Assembly: GCF_004340905.1 (NCBI RefSeq) | Contig: NZ_SLXD01000012.1 | Coordinates: 62,001 to 126,000 of the forward strand | Length of the DNA: 64,000 nt | Direction of reading: 5' to 3' | Source: Rubrivivax gelatinosus | GTDB taxonomy: Bacteria; Pseudomonadota; Gammaproteobacteria; Burkholderiales; Burkholderiaceae_C | In this document: positions 7,544 through 20,651 of the stretch, one piece after another | Position numbering within the stretch: the stretch's first letter is position 1 | Layout: every line of letters begins with the position of its first letter | Notes under the pieces: generated by a model | What the model saw: only the letters and a program-made list of their open reading frames with translations | The model's database searches: none | What the model was told of the DNA's origin: nothing | Position numbers and translations under genes: made by a program

Positions 7544-8137
7544 TCAGACCGGGCGGTTCTCGTACGGGTTGCGCACCGGGCCCATCAGCGCCAGGCCTTC
7601 CTCGTAGCTGATCTTCGGGAAGCTGTCCTTGAAGGCCAGCGCACGTTCGGTGACGGCGTCGGTCTTGCCGGCCGTGTCCAGGCGCTTCAGTTCGGTCTTC
7701 TCGAGGTACAGCAGCTCGAGCATCTCGTTGTAGACCGTGGCCTCGTCGATCGGCAGCACGTAGAACGTGGCGCCGCCGTACTCGACCTGGTAGCGCTTGG
7801 ACAGGTCGATGTTGTCGCAGAACAGGAAGTACTTGCCCTGGGGCGACAGCGCCTCGCCCAGCACTTCGGCGACAAGCTTCAGCGACTCGAAGGACAGCAG
7901 GAAGCCGCAGAGGAAACCGATCTGCGGCTCGCCGGCGTTGGCCGCGGCGATGACCTGCTCGCAGGCGATCTCGGGCGGGCGCGCCTCGTCGGCCAGCTTG
8001 GCCTGGAACTTCAGCGCCAGGTCACCGCGAAAGCCGAAACGGCCGGCCTTGTGCGTCGGCGCCTTCAGCACGCTGTTGAACAGGCGGCCTTCGGCTTCGA
8101 GGCGGGCGAAAGCGGTGTCTTGGATCGAGAGGGTCAT
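7544..8137 (-). CDS. Unknown protein, first gene of the draT operon
   Basis: A 197-aa soluble protein without signal peptide, membrane segment or recognised domain. It contains G-R-F-G-F-R-G-D-L-A-L-K-F near residue 30, a hydrophobic stretch I-G-F-L-C-G-F-L-L-S-F near 70 and a charged C-terminal half. The frame can be extended upstream to 8368, but ATG 8137 is preferred: it follows a GGAGAC, and upstream starts lie beyond the predicted transcription start at about 8204. Position immediately before draT suggests a link to NifH or to nitrogenase switch-off. I do not recognise the family. Confidence 0.75.
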   Translation of the reverse strand: MTLSIQDTAFARLEAEGRLFNSVLKAPTHKAGRFGFRGDLALKFQAKLADEARPPEIACEQVIAAANAGEPQIGFLCGFLLSFESLKLVAEVLGEALSPQGKYFLFCDNIDLSKRYQVEYGGATFYVLPIDEATVYNEMLELLYLEKTELKRLDTAGKTDAVTERALAFKDSFPKISYEEGLALMGPVRNPYENRPV

Positions 8138-8215
8138 CGGGGTCTCCGCAATGGAAGGTGGCGAACGGGAAGCACCGGCGGCGCCTTCGGCGGACACCGC
8201 ATCACCCACAGGACA

Positions 8216-8230
8216 GCAACACCCGTACCA
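8216..8230 (-). promoter_or_regulatory. Sigma-54 promoter of the draT operon
   Basis: Read on the minus strand the site is TGGTAC-N5-TTGC, one base from the TGGCAC-N5-TTGC consensus and with correct GG/GC spacing. Predicted transcription start is near 8204, giving a leader of about 67 nt to ATG 8137. Confidence 0.65.
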
Positions 8231-8313
8231 CGCCGATTCGCCCCCGATTTCGTCGTGAACCTCACGCGCCGGGGCGCTGCGGCGCCACATCCGGATGCCG
8301 CCGACACCCGGCT

Positions 8314-8329
8314 TTGTCGTGTTTCGGAC
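8314..8329. promoter_or_regulatory. NifA upstream activator site shared by nifH and draT operons
   Basis: TGTCGTGTTTCGGACA fits TGT-N4-T-N5-ACA exactly. Its centre is about 115 bp from the predicted nifH start and 117 bp from the predicted draT-operon start, a normal distance for NifA action in both directions. Confidence 0.8.
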
Positions 8330-8410
8330 ATTCGACACCGGCCGCCCAGAATGCCCGAATCGAGCCACTTTTCCTTTTCATGACAATCACTTAACGCAAT
8401 CAGCCGAGGC

Positions 8411-8426
8411 TGGCACGGGGGTTGCG
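8411..8426 (+). promoter_or_regulatory. Sigma-54 promoter of nifHDK
   Basis: TGGCACGGGGGTTGCG is a perfect TGGCAC-N5-TTGC box. Predicted transcription start is near 8437, leaving a leader of about 145 nt before nifH. Confidence 0.9.
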
Positions 8427-8539
8427 AAGTGCTGCTGGCGCTGAATGCCCGACCCGACCCGATGGCACTTCCTAGAAGAAAACCCAGCAGTCGAAGGCGG
8501 CAAGGAATTCGCGATCAGGCTTTCGCAGCCACTCGTTGA

Positions 8540-9463
<924 letters not shown>

Positions 9464-9475
9464 CACAGGCCCTGC

Positions 9476-9498
9476 GGCACCGGGCACGCCCCGGTGCC
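9476..9498 (+). other. Stem-loop between nifH and nifD
   Basis: GGCACCGGG (9476-9484) pairs perfectly with CCCGGTGCC (9490-9498) around a 5-nt loop. No T-run follows. Such hairpins after nifH can slow 3' decay or partly terminate, giving more NifH than NifDK; that role here is inferred. Confidence 0.6.
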
Positions 9499-9530
9499 GG
9501 GCCGCCCACCCTGCCCACGGAGAACGACCC

Positions 9531-10991
9531 ATGACCATGACCGCTGAAGAGCGCAAGGCAACCAACAAGGCCTTGATCGACGAAGTGCTGAAGGCCTATC
9601 CGGACAAGATGGCCAAGAAGCGCGCCAAGCACCTGAACGCCTACGAAGAAGGCCGTCCCGACTGCGGCGTGAAGTCCAACATCAAGTCGCTTCCCGGCGT
9701 GATGACGATCCGCGGCTGCGCCTACGCCGGCTCCAAGGGCGTGGTCTGGGGCCCGATCAAGGACATGGTGCACATCAGCCACGGCCCGGTCGGCTGCGGC
9801 CAGTACTCCTGGGCCTCGCGCCGCAACTACTACGTCGGCATCACCGGCGTCGACAGCTTCGGCACGATGCAGTTCACGTCCGACTTCCAGGAGAAGGACA
9901 TCGTCTTCGGCGGCGACAAGAAGCTCGAGAAGCTCATCGACGAGATCGAGGAGCTGTTCCCGCTGAACAAGGGCATCTCGATCCAGAGCGAATGCCCGAT
10001 CGGCCTGATCGGCGACGACATCGAGGCCGTCAGCAAGAAGAAGAGCAAGGAGATGGACGGCAAGACCATCATCCCGGTGCGCTGCGAAGGCTTCCGCGGC
10101 GTCAGCCAGTCGCTGGGCCACCACATCGCCAACGACGCGATCCGCGACTGGGTCTTCGACAAGACCGACCCGGGCAAGTACGCCGAGTTCGTCTCCACGC
10201 CCTACGACGTCGCGATCATCGGCGACTACAACATCGGCGGCGACGCCTGGTCCAGCCGCATCCTGCTCGAGGAGATCGGCCTGCGCGTCATCGCCCAGTG
10301 GTCCGGCGACGGCACGATCGCCGAGCTGGAGAACACGCCCAAGGCCAAGCTCAACGTCCTGCACTGCTACCGGTCGATGAACTACATCAGCCGGCACATG
10401 GAGGAGAAGTACGGCGTGCCCTGGGTCGAATACAACTTCTTCGGCCCGACGCAGATCGAGAAGAGCCTGCGCGAGATCGCCAGCCACTTCGACGACACGA
10501 TCAAGGCCAACGCCGAACGCGTGATCGCCAAGTACCGGCCGATGGTCGACGCCGTCATCGCCAAGTACAAGCCGCGCCTGGAAGGCAAGAAGGTGATGCT
10601 CTACGTCGGCGGCCTGCGTCCGCGCCACGTCATCGGCGCCTACGAGGACCTGGGCATGGAGATCTGCGGCACCGGCTACGAGTTCGCCCACAACGACGAC
10701 TACCAGCGCACCACCCACTACATCAAGGACGGCACGCTGATCTACGACGACGTGACGGGCTACGAGTTCGAGAAGTTCGTCGAGCGCGTGCAGCCGGACC
10801 TGATCGGCTCGGGCATCAAGGAAAAGTACGTCTTCCAGAAGATGGGCCTGCCGTTCCGGCAGATGCACAGCTGGGACTACTCCGGCCCCTACCACGGCTA
10901 CGACGGCTTCGCCATCTTCGCCCGTGACATGGACATCGCGATCAGCTCGCCGGTCTGGGGTCTCGCCAAGGGCGCCCCCTGGAAGACCTGA
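9531..10991 (+). CDS. nifD: Nitrogenase molybdenum-iron protein alpha chain
   Basis: A 486-aa alpha subunit of dinitrogenase, which reduces N2 at the FeMo-cofactor. P-cluster ligands are C63 (R-G-C-A-Y-A-G), C89 (G-P-V-G-C-G) and C155 (S-E-C-P-I-G). The cofactor ligands are C279 (in [10 protein letters not shown]) and H446 (in [10 protein letters not shown]). These identify the Mo type rather than VnfD or AnfD. It follows nifH by 67 bp with a GGAG ribosome site and is transcribed with nifH and nifK. Confidence 0.98.
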   Translation: MTMTAEERKATNKALIDEVLKAYPDKMAKKRAKHLNAYEEGRPDCGVKSNIKSLPGVMTIRGCAYAGSKGVVWGPIKDMVHISHGPVGCGQYSWASRRNYYVGITGVDSFGTMQFTSDFQEKDIVFGGDKKLEKLIDEIEELFPLNKGISIQSECPIGLIGDDIEAVSKKKSKEMDGKTIIPVRCEGFRGVSQSLGHHIANDAIRDWVFDKTDPGKYAEFVSTPYDVAIIGDYNIGGDAWSSRILLEEIGLRVIAQWSGDGTIAELENTPKAKLNVLHCYRSMNYISRHMEEKYGVPWVEYNFFGPTQIEKSLREIASHFDDTIKANAERVIAKYRPMVDAVIAKYKPRLEGKKVMLYVGGLRPRHVIGAYEDLGMEICGTGYEFAHNDDYQRTTHYIKDGTLIYDDVTGYEFEKFVERVQPDLIGSGIKEKYVFQKMGLPFRQMHSWDYSGPYHGYDGFAIFARDMDIAISSPVWGLAKGAPWKT

Positions 10992-11075
10992 CCCCCTAGA
11001 CGCCTGCGGCGTCGTCCCCCCGAGGGGGAGCGGCCCGCTTGGGGCGGCCCGGCGCGGGCCGGCCGCCCTTGCCCA
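10992..11075 (+). repeat. GC-rich palindromic intergenic repeat between nifD and nifK
   Basis: The gap has the pattern C-run, hairpin GACGCC-tgc-GGCGTC, then CCCCCC-GA-GGGGG, then GGCCCG-type palindromes. The same architecture occurs at 40058-40140 and twice in 41804-41950. It looks like a dispersed Burkholderiales intergenic repeat. Confidence 0.6.
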
Positions 11076-11096
11076 CCGTTCGACAAGGAGCGCGAC

Positions 11097-12656
11097 ATGC
11101 CCCAAAACGCCGACAAGATCATCGACCACGAGCTGCTGTTCCGCGAGCCGGAGTACCAGAAGCTCTTCGCCGACAAGAAGGCGAACTTCGAATACAAGCA
11201 CGCCGACGTCAGGATCGAAGAGATCCGCAACTGGACCAAGACGCCGGAGTACCGCGAGAAGAACTTCGCCCGCGAGGCGCTGACCGTCAACCCGGCCAAG
11301 GCCTGCCAGCCGCTGGGCGCCGTCTTCGTCGCCAACGGCTTCGCCAAGACGCTGCCCTTCGTGCACGGCTCGCAGGGCTGCGTGGCCTACTACCGCAGCC
11401 ACTTCAGCCGCCACTTCAAGGAGCCGACGTCCTGCGTCAGCTCGTCGATGACCGAGGACGCCGCGGTCTTCGGCGGCCTGACCAACATGGTCGACGGCCT
11501 GGCCAACAGCTTCAACCTGTACAAGCCCGACATGATCGCGGTGTCGACGACCTGCATGGCGGAAGTCATCGGCGACGACCTGAACGCCTTCATCAAGACG
11601 GCCAAGGAGAAGGGCAGCATCCCGGCCGACTTCGACGTGCCGTTCGCGCACACCCCGGCCTTCGTCGGCAGCCACGTCACCGGCTACGACAACGCGCTGC
11701 TGGGCGTGCTGCAGCACTTCTGGGAAGGCAAGGCCGGCGTCAGCGCACCGCTGGAGCGTGTGCCCGACGAGAGCATCAACTTCATCGGCGGCTTCGACGG
11801 CTTCGTCGTCGGCAACATGAAGGAGATCAAGCGCATCTTCGCGCTGTTCGGCGTCGAGGCGACCATCCTCTGCGACCCGTCCGAAGTCTGGAACACCCCG
11901 ACCGACGGCGAGTTCCGCATGTTCTCCGGCGGCACGACCAAGGCCGAGGTCGAGCGTGCACTGCACGCCAAGGCGACCATCGTCTTCCAGGAATACAGCA
12001 GCGAGAAGACCGCCAAGTACCTGCGCGAGAAGGGCCACGAGGTCGTCGTGCTGAACGCGCCGGTGGGCGTGGGCGGCACCGACGAGCTGCTGATGGCCAT
12101 CAGCCGCCTCACCGGCAAGCCGGTGCCGGCCGAGCTGGAGCTCGAACGCGGCCAGCTCGTCGACGCCATCGCCGACAGCCAGGCGCACCTGCACGGCAAG
12201 AAGTACGCGCTGTACGGTGACCCCGACCAGCTGATCGGCTACACGAAGTTCCTGCTCGAGCTGGGCGCCGAGCCGACCCACGTGCTGTCGACCAACGGCA
12301 ACGAGGACTGGGCCCAGAAGGTGCGCGCGGTGCTCGCCGCCTCGCCCTACGGCAATGACTGCAAGGTCTACCCGAAGCGCGACCTCTGGCACCTGCGCAG
12401 CCTGCTGTTCACCGAGCCGGTGGACTTCCTGATCGGCAACACCTACGGCAAGTACCTCGAACGTGACGCCGGTGCGCCGCTGGTGCGCCTGGTGTTCCCG
12501 ATCTTCGACCGCCACCACTACCACCGTTACCCCACCTGGGGCTACGAGGGCGGGATGCGGCTGCTGACGATGCTGCTCGACGAGTTCTTCGAGAAGCTGG
12601 ACGCCAACACCAACATCCCCGGCAAGACCGACATCTCGTTCGACATCATCCGCTGA
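11097..12656 (+). CDS. nifK: Nitrogenase molybdenum-iron protein beta chain
   Basis: A 519-aa beta subunit of dinitrogenase, partner of NifD in the alpha2-beta2 tetramer. P-cluster cysteines are C70 (A-K-A-C-Q-P-L-G), C95 (G-S-Q-G-C-V-A-Y) and C153 (T-T-C-M-A-E-V). The C-terminus ends F-D-I-I-R, as is usual for NifK. The N-terminal extension before the first cysteine has the normal length for Mo-type beta chains. ATG 11097 is preceded by AAGGAG. It lies 105 bp after nifD, separated by a palindromic repeat. Confidence 0.98.
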   Translation: MPQNADKIIDHELLFREPEYQKLFADKKANFEYKHADVRIEEIRNWTKTPEYREKNFAREALTVNPAKACQPLGAVFVANGFAKTLPFVHGSQGCVAYYRSHFSRHFKEPTSCVSSSMTEDAAVFGGLTNMVDGLANSFNLYKPDMIAVSTTCMAEVIGDDLNAFIKTAKEKGSIPADFDVPFAHTPAFVGSHVTGYDNALLGVLQHFWEGKAGVSAPLERVPDESINFIGGFDGFVVGNMKEIKRIFALFGVEATILCDPSEVWNTPTDGEFRMFSGGTTKAEVERALHAKATIVFQEYSSEKTAKYLREKGHEVVVLNAPVGVGGTDELLMAISRLTGKPVPAELELERGQLVDAIADSQAHLHGKKYALYGDPDQLIGYTKFLLELGAEPTHVLSTNGNEDWAQKVRAVLAASPYGNDCKVYPKRDLWHLRSLLFTEPVDFLIGNTYGKYLERDAGAPLVRLVFPIFDRHHYHRYPTWGYEGGMRLLTMLLDEFFEKLDANTNIPGKTDISFDIIR

Positions 12657-12663
12657 CGGCTGC

Positions 12664-12689
12664 GGCGGAGCCGGTTCGCCGGCCCCGCC
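12664..12689 (+). other. Stem-loop after nifK
   Basis: GGCGGAGCCGG (12664-12674) and CCGGCCCCGCC (12679-12689) form an 11-bp stem with one mismatch and a TTCG loop. There is no T-run, so it is more likely a stabilising or processing structure than a full terminator. Confidence 0.5.
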
Positions 12690-12713
12690 GCCCCCACGCG
12701 AAGAGGACCTGCG

Positions 12714-13055
12714 ATGACCGACACCGACCGCGACAACCCCGTGCTCGTGCGCGTGACGCACGACGGCCGCCGCGTCGAGGTCATCGCCGGCGCCGTCTGC
12801 CTGGACGGCCGCCCCGAGGCGCACACGCTGGTGCCGCTCTCCGAACACCCCAACCGCAGCGCGGTGCTCGCGCTGTGTCCCGACGCCAGCCACATGGCCG
12901 GCCGGCTGGCGCTGACGCTGGCCGAGACCTCGGTCGCGCAGGCCGCGCTGCGCCGCGCGCAGGACCGTTTCGACGGCAGCGAGGCCGCGGTACGCGAGCG
13001 CCTGCGCCAGGCCGTCTGGCAGCGCACCATCGTCGGCCAGGGCGTCGACGAATGA
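12714..13055 (+). CDS. Hypothetical protein downstream of nifK
   Basis: A 113-aa protein with an N-terminal beta-rich half (V-L-V-R-V-T-H-D-G-R-R-V-E-V) and a helical, arginine-rich C-terminal half. No cysteine motif, signal peptide or membrane helix is seen. It starts 57 bp after nifK with an AGAGGA site and overlaps the next gene as ATGA, so these two genes probably form a coupled tail of the nifHDK transcript. The family is not recognised; it does not look like NifY or NifT. Confidence 0.7.
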   Translation: MTDTDRDNPVLVRVTHDGRRVEVIAGAVCLDGRPEAHTLVPLSEHPNRSAVLALCPDASHMAGRLALTLAETSVAQAALRRAQDRFDGSEAAVRERLRQAVWQRTIVGQGVDE

Positions 13056-13534
13056 TCTACGTGCTCGAATGCCCGCCGGCCGGGACACCACGCGCCTGGT
13101 TCGCCTACGACGCCGAAGACCTGGTGGAGCGTGTCGCCGACCGTCGCGGCCTGAAGCCCTGGGAGGTCTGGGACCGGCGCAGCGCACGCGAGCTGCTCGC
13201 GATGTGCGGCGAACAGCCTGACGCGCCCGGCGTCGGCGAGCGCCTGCCCGCACTGTGTGCGCTGGGGGCCGAACACGGCTGGGACACGGCGCTGTACCGC
13301 GCCGACGCCCTGCTCGGCCGCGGCGTGCTGGCGGCACAGGAGGTCCGCCCGCTGCAGGCCTGCGGCGCCGTGCTGGCGGCCGACGGGACGGCGGTGCGCA
13401 TCTGGCCCGACGAAACGAGCGCCATCCACGCCTTCGAACACGAGGCCGAGCCGCTGTGGCACGGGGCCGGCTGGCGCGCACGCCACGCGCTGCGCGACCA
13501 GCTGATCGCCACCGAGGCACTGGCCGACTCGTGA
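13052..13534 (+). CDS. Hypothetical protein at the end of the nifHDK operon
   Basis: A 160-aa soluble protein starting at an ATG that overlaps the previous stop. It opens M-I-Y-V-L-E-C-P and contains W-F-A-Y-D-A-E-D, P-W-E-V-W-D, and a C-terminal W-x-x-A-x-A-L-R-D-Q-L helix. Several tryptophans and scattered cysteines are present without a clear metal motif. The family is unknown to me. Coupling to the 113-aa gene and position behind nifK suggest an accessory role in nitrogenase expression or maturation. Confidence 0.7.
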   Translation: MIYVLECPPAGTPRAWFAYDAEDLVERVADRRGLKPWEVWDRRSARELLAMCGEQPDAPGVGERLPALCALGAEHGWDTALYRADALLGRGVLAAQEVRPLQACGAVLAADGTAVRIWPDETSAIHAFEHEAEPLWHGAGWRARHALRDQLIATEALADS

Positions 13535-13666
13535 CAAGCCCCCGCGTTCGGTAACTGCGCTTGACGCCATCCGGCGTCGGCGCATCATCGACCACGAAAA
13601 GGTGGCCGCCGGGCCGATGTCGCCCACCCCGGCGCACGCGGCGGCTCCCGAGGGAGACGAGAACGC

Positions 13667-14619
13667 ATGCGTTTGCCATGGCGGTTCCTGATCGGGCTGC
13701 TGTGGGCCGCCGGAGCCCAGGCCCAGGGGCAGGTTTACGGGCTGGCCGGCAAGAGTACCGACGACCCCAACTACGTTGCCGCCTGGCGCGGCTGCGCCGC
13801 CGAGGCGCAGGTCTGGGGCGACCGCTGCGAAGCCATCGGCACGCCCGGCCCGGCCCGTGCCCGGGCACAGGACGCCGCCGTCGTCGCCGCGCTGCAACGC
13901 GGGCTGGCGGGGCTGGCGGTGGCGGTGACGAACTCGCGTTATCTGGCCGATTCGGCGCTCGCGCTGGCCGCGCAGCGCGGCGTGCCGGTCGTCACCTTCG
14001 ACACCGACGTGGAGGGCGCGCAGCGCACGCTGCGGCGCGTGCACATCGGCGCCGACGACGAGGAGATCGGCCGCCAGCTCGCCTCCCTGGTCATCGCACG
14101 GCGCCCCGAAGGCGGCCAGCTCTGCCTGCTGGCCGGTGACAGCCAGGACCCGGGCATCGCCGCGCGCGTCACCGCGCTGCGGCGCGCGCTGGCGCAGGAC
14201 CCGAAGCTACCCGAAGGCGCCCGCCTGGCGGGTGAGCGCGGCTGGCGCGAGGTCGCACGCTGCCCGTGGTTCAACGGCGACGACACCCGGCGCGCGGTTC
14301 GCCAGCTCCAGCTGGCCTTCAGCGAGGAAGGCGCCGACGCCGTCGTCTCGCTGGGCGCCTGGCCCTTCGCCGACCCGCCGCGTTACCGCGCCGCCGTCGC
14401 TTCGCTGCGGCTGCAGGGCCGCAGCCGCGTCGTCGTCGCCGCGACCGGCGCGCTGTCGCCGGCGCAGAAGGCCTTGCTCGCCGACGGCCAGGTGCATGGT
14501 TTCGTCTCGCTCGACTACGAGCTGATGGGCCGCTATGCCTACCGGGCGATGAAACGCCTGGCCACCGGTCACGCGGTGGAGCCCTCGATCCGCATCGGCG
14601 CCGTCGTGCGCCAGGGCCT

Positions 14620-14623
<4 letters not shown>
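13667..14623 (+). CDS. Periplasmic sugar-binding-like protein
   Basis: A 318-aa secreted protein with an N-terminal signal peptide (hydrophobic F-L-I-G-L-L-W-A-A-G-A, cleavage likely after A-Q-A). The mature part has the type I periplasmic binding fold seen in ribose-binding proteins and TorT/LuxP-type sensors, including V-A-V-T-N-S and P-V-V-T-F-D-T-D-V near residues 83-112. No ABC permease or ATPase is nearby. Instead its stop overlaps the start of a hybrid kinase as GTGA, so it is best read as the ligand-binding partner of that kinase. The ligand is unknown. Confidence 0.8.
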
Positions 14624-17664
<3,041 letters not shown>

Positions 17665-17739
17665 TCCCGCCAAGGCCGGCGTCGCCCGCCGGGCGCTCCA
17701 AGCCCTTGTCTGCAAAGGAAAAAGCGCACAGCGAAGGAC

Positions 17740-17755
17740 TGGCATCGATCGTGCA
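17740..17755 (+). promoter_or_regulatory. Sigma-54 promoter of nifE
   Basis: TGGCATCGATCGTGCA keeps TGGCA, correct spacing and the GC of the -12 element (GTGC for TTGC). Predicted start near 17766 gives a 23-nt leader containing ACAGGAG. No TGT-N10-ACA site was found close upstream. Confidence 0.7.
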
Positions 17756-17788
17756 ACACGGGCAGGGCCGCCCACAGGAGCCCGCCGC

Positions 17789-19195
17789 ATGTCCGCATCG
17801 CTCAACGCCAGGATCGCCCAGGTCTTCGACGAGCCCGGCTGCGACCTCAACCAGGCCAAGGGCGAGAAGGCGCGCAAGAAAGGCTGCACCAAGCAGCTGA
17901 CGCCCGGTGCCGCCGCCGGCGGCTGCGCCTTCGACGGCGCCAAGATCGCGCTGCAGCCGATCGCCGACGTCGCCCACCTCGTGCACGGGCCGATCGCCTG
18001 CGAAGGCAACAGCTGGGATAACCGCCACAGCGCGAGCTCCGGCCCGCACATCTACCGCACCGGCTTCACGACCGACATCGACGAGTTCGACGTCGTCTAC
18101 GGCGGCGAAAAGCGGCTGTTCAAGGCCATCCGCGAGATCGCCGAAACCGTGCGCCCGCCGGCGATCTTCGTCTACCAGACCTGCGTGCCGGCGATGATCG
18201 GCGACGACATCGAGGCCGTCTGCAAACGCGCCAGCGAACGTTTCGGCCTGCCGGTGGTGCCGGTCGACGTGCCGGGCTTCGCCGGGCCGAAGAACCTGGG
18301 CAACAAGCTCGGCGCCGAGGCGCTGCTCGACCACGTCATCGGCACCGTCGAGCCCGAGCTCAGCACGCCTTACGACATCAACATCATCGGCGAGTACAAC
18401 CTGTCGGGCGAGCTCTGGCAGGTCAAGCCGCTGCTGGACGCGCTGGGTGTGCGCGTGCTGGCCTGCATCACCGGCGACGGCCGCTACCGCGAGATCGCGT
18501 CGGCGCACCGGGCGCGGGCGAACATGATGGTCTGCTCGAAGTCGATGATCAACGTCGCCACGCGCATGCAGCAGCGCTGGGGCATCCCGTACTTCGAAGG
18601 CTCGTTCTACGGCATCGCCGACATGAGCCGGACGCTGCGCGACATCGCCCGGCTGCTGGTGCAGACCGGCGCGCCGGCGGACATCGTCGAGCGCGCCGAG
18701 GCGCTGATCGCCGCCGAGGAGCCGCGCGCCTACGAGCGCCTGCGCGCCTACCGCGAGCGCCTGGCCGGCAAGCGCGTGCTGCTGATCACCGGCGGCGTCA
18801 AGAGCTGGTCGGTGGTCTCGGCGCTGCAGGAGGCGGGGCTGGAGATCGTCGGCACCAGCGTCAAGAAGAGCACCAAGGAAGACAAGCAGCGCATCCAGGA
18901 GATCATGGGCGACGACACGCACATGATCGAGGACCTCGCGCCGCGCGAGATGTACCGCATGCTGCGCGAGGCGCGCGCCGACATCATGCTGTCCGGCGGC
19001 CGCAGCCAGTTCGTCGCGCTGAAGGCGCGCATGCCCTGGATGGACATCAACCAGGAGCGCCACCAGGCCTTCGCCGGCTACGAGGGCATCGTGACCATGG
19101 TCGCCGAGATCGACAAGGCGATCTTCAACCCGGTCTGGCAGCAGGTGCGCGCACCCGCGCCCTGGGAAGCCCCGGCCGTGGCGCTGGCGGCCTGA
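17789..19195 (+). CDS. nifE: Nitrogenase cofactor scaffold protein NifE
   Basis: A 468-aa NifD homologue that forms the NifEN scaffold on which the FeMo-cofactor precursor is matured before transfer to NifDK. Conserved cysteines occur in K-K-G-C-T-K-Q, G-P-I-A-C-E-G-N and Y-Q-T-C-V-P-A-M-I-G-D-D, and M-V-C-S-K-S-M replaces the NifD cofactor-cysteine region. ATG 17789 follows AGGAG and lies just downstream of the sigma-54 box. nifN starts 13 bp after its stop. Confidence 0.97.
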   Translation: MSASLNARIAQVFDEPGCDLNQAKGEKARKKGCTKQLTPGAAAGGCAFDGAKIALQPIADVAHLVHGPIACEGNSWDNRHSASSGPHIYRTGFTTDIDEFDVVYGGEKRLFKAIREIAETVRPPAIFVYQTCVPAMIGDDIEAVCKRASERFGLPVVPVDVPGFAGPKNLGNKLGAEALLDHVIGTVEPELSTPYDINIIGEYNLSGELWQVKPLLDALGVRVLACITGDGRYREIASAHRARANMMVCSKSMINVATRMQQRWGIPYFEGSFYGIADMSRTLRDIARLLVQTGAPADIVERAEALIAAEEPRAYERLRAYRERLAGKRVLLITGGVKSWSVVSALQEAGLEIVGTSVKKSTKEDKQRIQEIMGDDTHMIEDLAPREMYRMLREARADIMLSGGRSQFVALKARMPWMDINQERHQAFAGYEGIVTMVAEIDKAIFNPVWQQVRAPAPWEAPAVALAA

Positions 19196-19208
19196 ACGGG
19201 AGCAGACG

Positions 19209-20651
19209 ATGGCCCTGGTCACCGAAAGCAAGAAGTCCTGCAGCGTCAACCCGCTGAAGATGAGCGCGCCGCTGGGCGCCAGCTTCGCCTTCATGGGGCT
19301 GGAGTCCTGCATGCCGCTGATGCACGGCTCGCAGGGCTGCACCTCCTTCGGCCTGGTGCTGCTGGTGCGCCACTTCAAGGAGGCGATCCCGCTGCAGACG
19401 ACGGCGATGAACGAGGCGACGACCATCATGGGCGGCGACGACAACCTCGTGAAGGCGCTGCTCAACATCCGCCAGCGCGCCCAGCCGAAGATCATCGGCA
19501 TCTGCTCGACCGGGCTCACCGAGACCAAGGGCGACGACGTCGACGGCACGATCCGCCTCGCGCGCCAGCAGCACCCCGAGCTGGCCGACACGGCCGTCGT
19601 CTACGCCTCGACACCCGACTACGTCGGCGCCTTCCAGGACGGCTGGGCCGCCGCCGTCACGGCGCTGGTGTCGACGCTGCCGCGCGTCGATGAACCGCGC
19701 CGCGACGGCGTCGTCGCGCTGCTGCCCGGCTGCCATCTGACGCCGGCCGACCTGGAGGAGCTGCGCGAGACGATCGAGGCCTTCGGCCTGCAGGCCGTCG
19801 TCGTGCCCGACATCTCCGGTTCGCTCGACGGCCACATCCCCGACACCTGGCAGGGCACGACGATCGGCGGCACGCCGCGCGCCGACATCGAGGCCCTGGG
19901 CGGCGTCATCGAAGTGCTGGCCGTCGGCGAGCAGATGCGCCCGGCCGCCGAGGCGCTGCAGGCGCGCTGCGGCGTGCCCTTCACGCTGTTCGACCGCCTG
20001 ACCGGGCTGGGCGCCAGCGACGCCTTCGTGCGCCGCCTGGCCGAACTCTCCGGCCGCGAGGTGCCGGCGAAGCTGCGCCGCCAGCGCAGCCAGCTCGTCG
20101 ACGCGATGCTCGACGCCCACTTCCACACCGGCAACGCGAAGATCGCGCTCGCCGCCGAGCCCGACCTGCTCTGGGCCGCCGGCAGCTTTCTCGCCGAGAT
20201 GGGCGCCGAGCTCGTGACCTGCGTGACGACGACGCGTTCGCCGCTGCTCGAACGCCTGCCGACCAGCGAGGTGCTGATCGGCGACCTCGAAGACTTCGAA
20301 CGTTCGGCCGAAGCCACCGGCGCCGAGCTGCTGATGACGCATTCGCACGGGCGCCAGGCCGCCGAGCGCCTGGGGCGGCCGCTGTTCCGCCTGGGCATCC
20401 CGATGTTCGACCGCATCGGAAACGCCCACGTGCGAATGGTCGGCTACCGCGGCACACGCGACTTCGTCAACGCCGTCGGCAATGCGCTGATCGAGTGCAT
20501 CGCCCACCACGGCCCCGACGACTGGCCGCTGCCGGCCGCCAGCCTGGCCGCCGCCCAGGCCGTGCCGCCGGCCGTCGCCCACGTCAGCGCCGTCATCCCG
20601 CGCCGCCGCCCGGCGGCCACCGATCCCGTCACTTCCCGGAGCGAACCATGA
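19209..20651 (+). CDS. nifN: Nitrogenase cofactor scaffold protein NifN
   Basis: A 480-aa NifK homologue and partner of NifE. It has C-S-V-N-P-L-K near the start, then G-S-Q-G-C-T-S-F and G-I-C-S-T-G-L-T-E, as in other NifN proteins. The C-terminal 50 residues are Ala/Pro-rich and probably flexible. The stop overlaps the nifX start as ATGA. Confidence 0.97.
   Translation: MALVTESKKSCSVNPLKMSAPLGASFAFMGLESCMPLMHGSQGCTSFGLVLLVRHFKEAIPLQTTAMNEATTIMGGDDNLVKALLNIRQRAQPKIIGICSTGLTETKGDDVDGTIRLARQQHPELADTAVVYASTPDYVGAFQDGWAAAVTALVSTLPRVDEPRRDGVVALLPGCHLTPADLEELRETIEAFGLQAVVVPDISGSLDGHIPDTWQGTTIGGTPRADIEALGGVIEVLAVGEQMRPAAEALQARCGVPFTLFDRLTGLGASDAFVRRLAELSGREVPAKLRRQRSQLVDAMLDAHFHTGNAKIALAAEPDLLWAAGSFLAEMGAELVTCVTTTRSPLLERLPTSEVLIGDLEDFERSAEATGAELLMTHSHGRQAAERLGRPLFRLGIPMFDRIGNAHVRMVGYRGTRDFVNAVGNALIECIAHHGPDDWPLPAASLAAAQAVPPAVAHVSAVIPRRRPAATDPVTSRSEP

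Noticed and set aside
13563..13578. GACGCC-N4-GGCGTC as a terminator
   Set aside because: The 6-bp stem is short and has no T-run; similar palindromes are common in this GC-rich sequence.
17700..17740. NifA site upstream of nifE
   Set aside because: A TGT and an ACA are present but 18 bases apart, not 10. No better site was found, so none is claimed.
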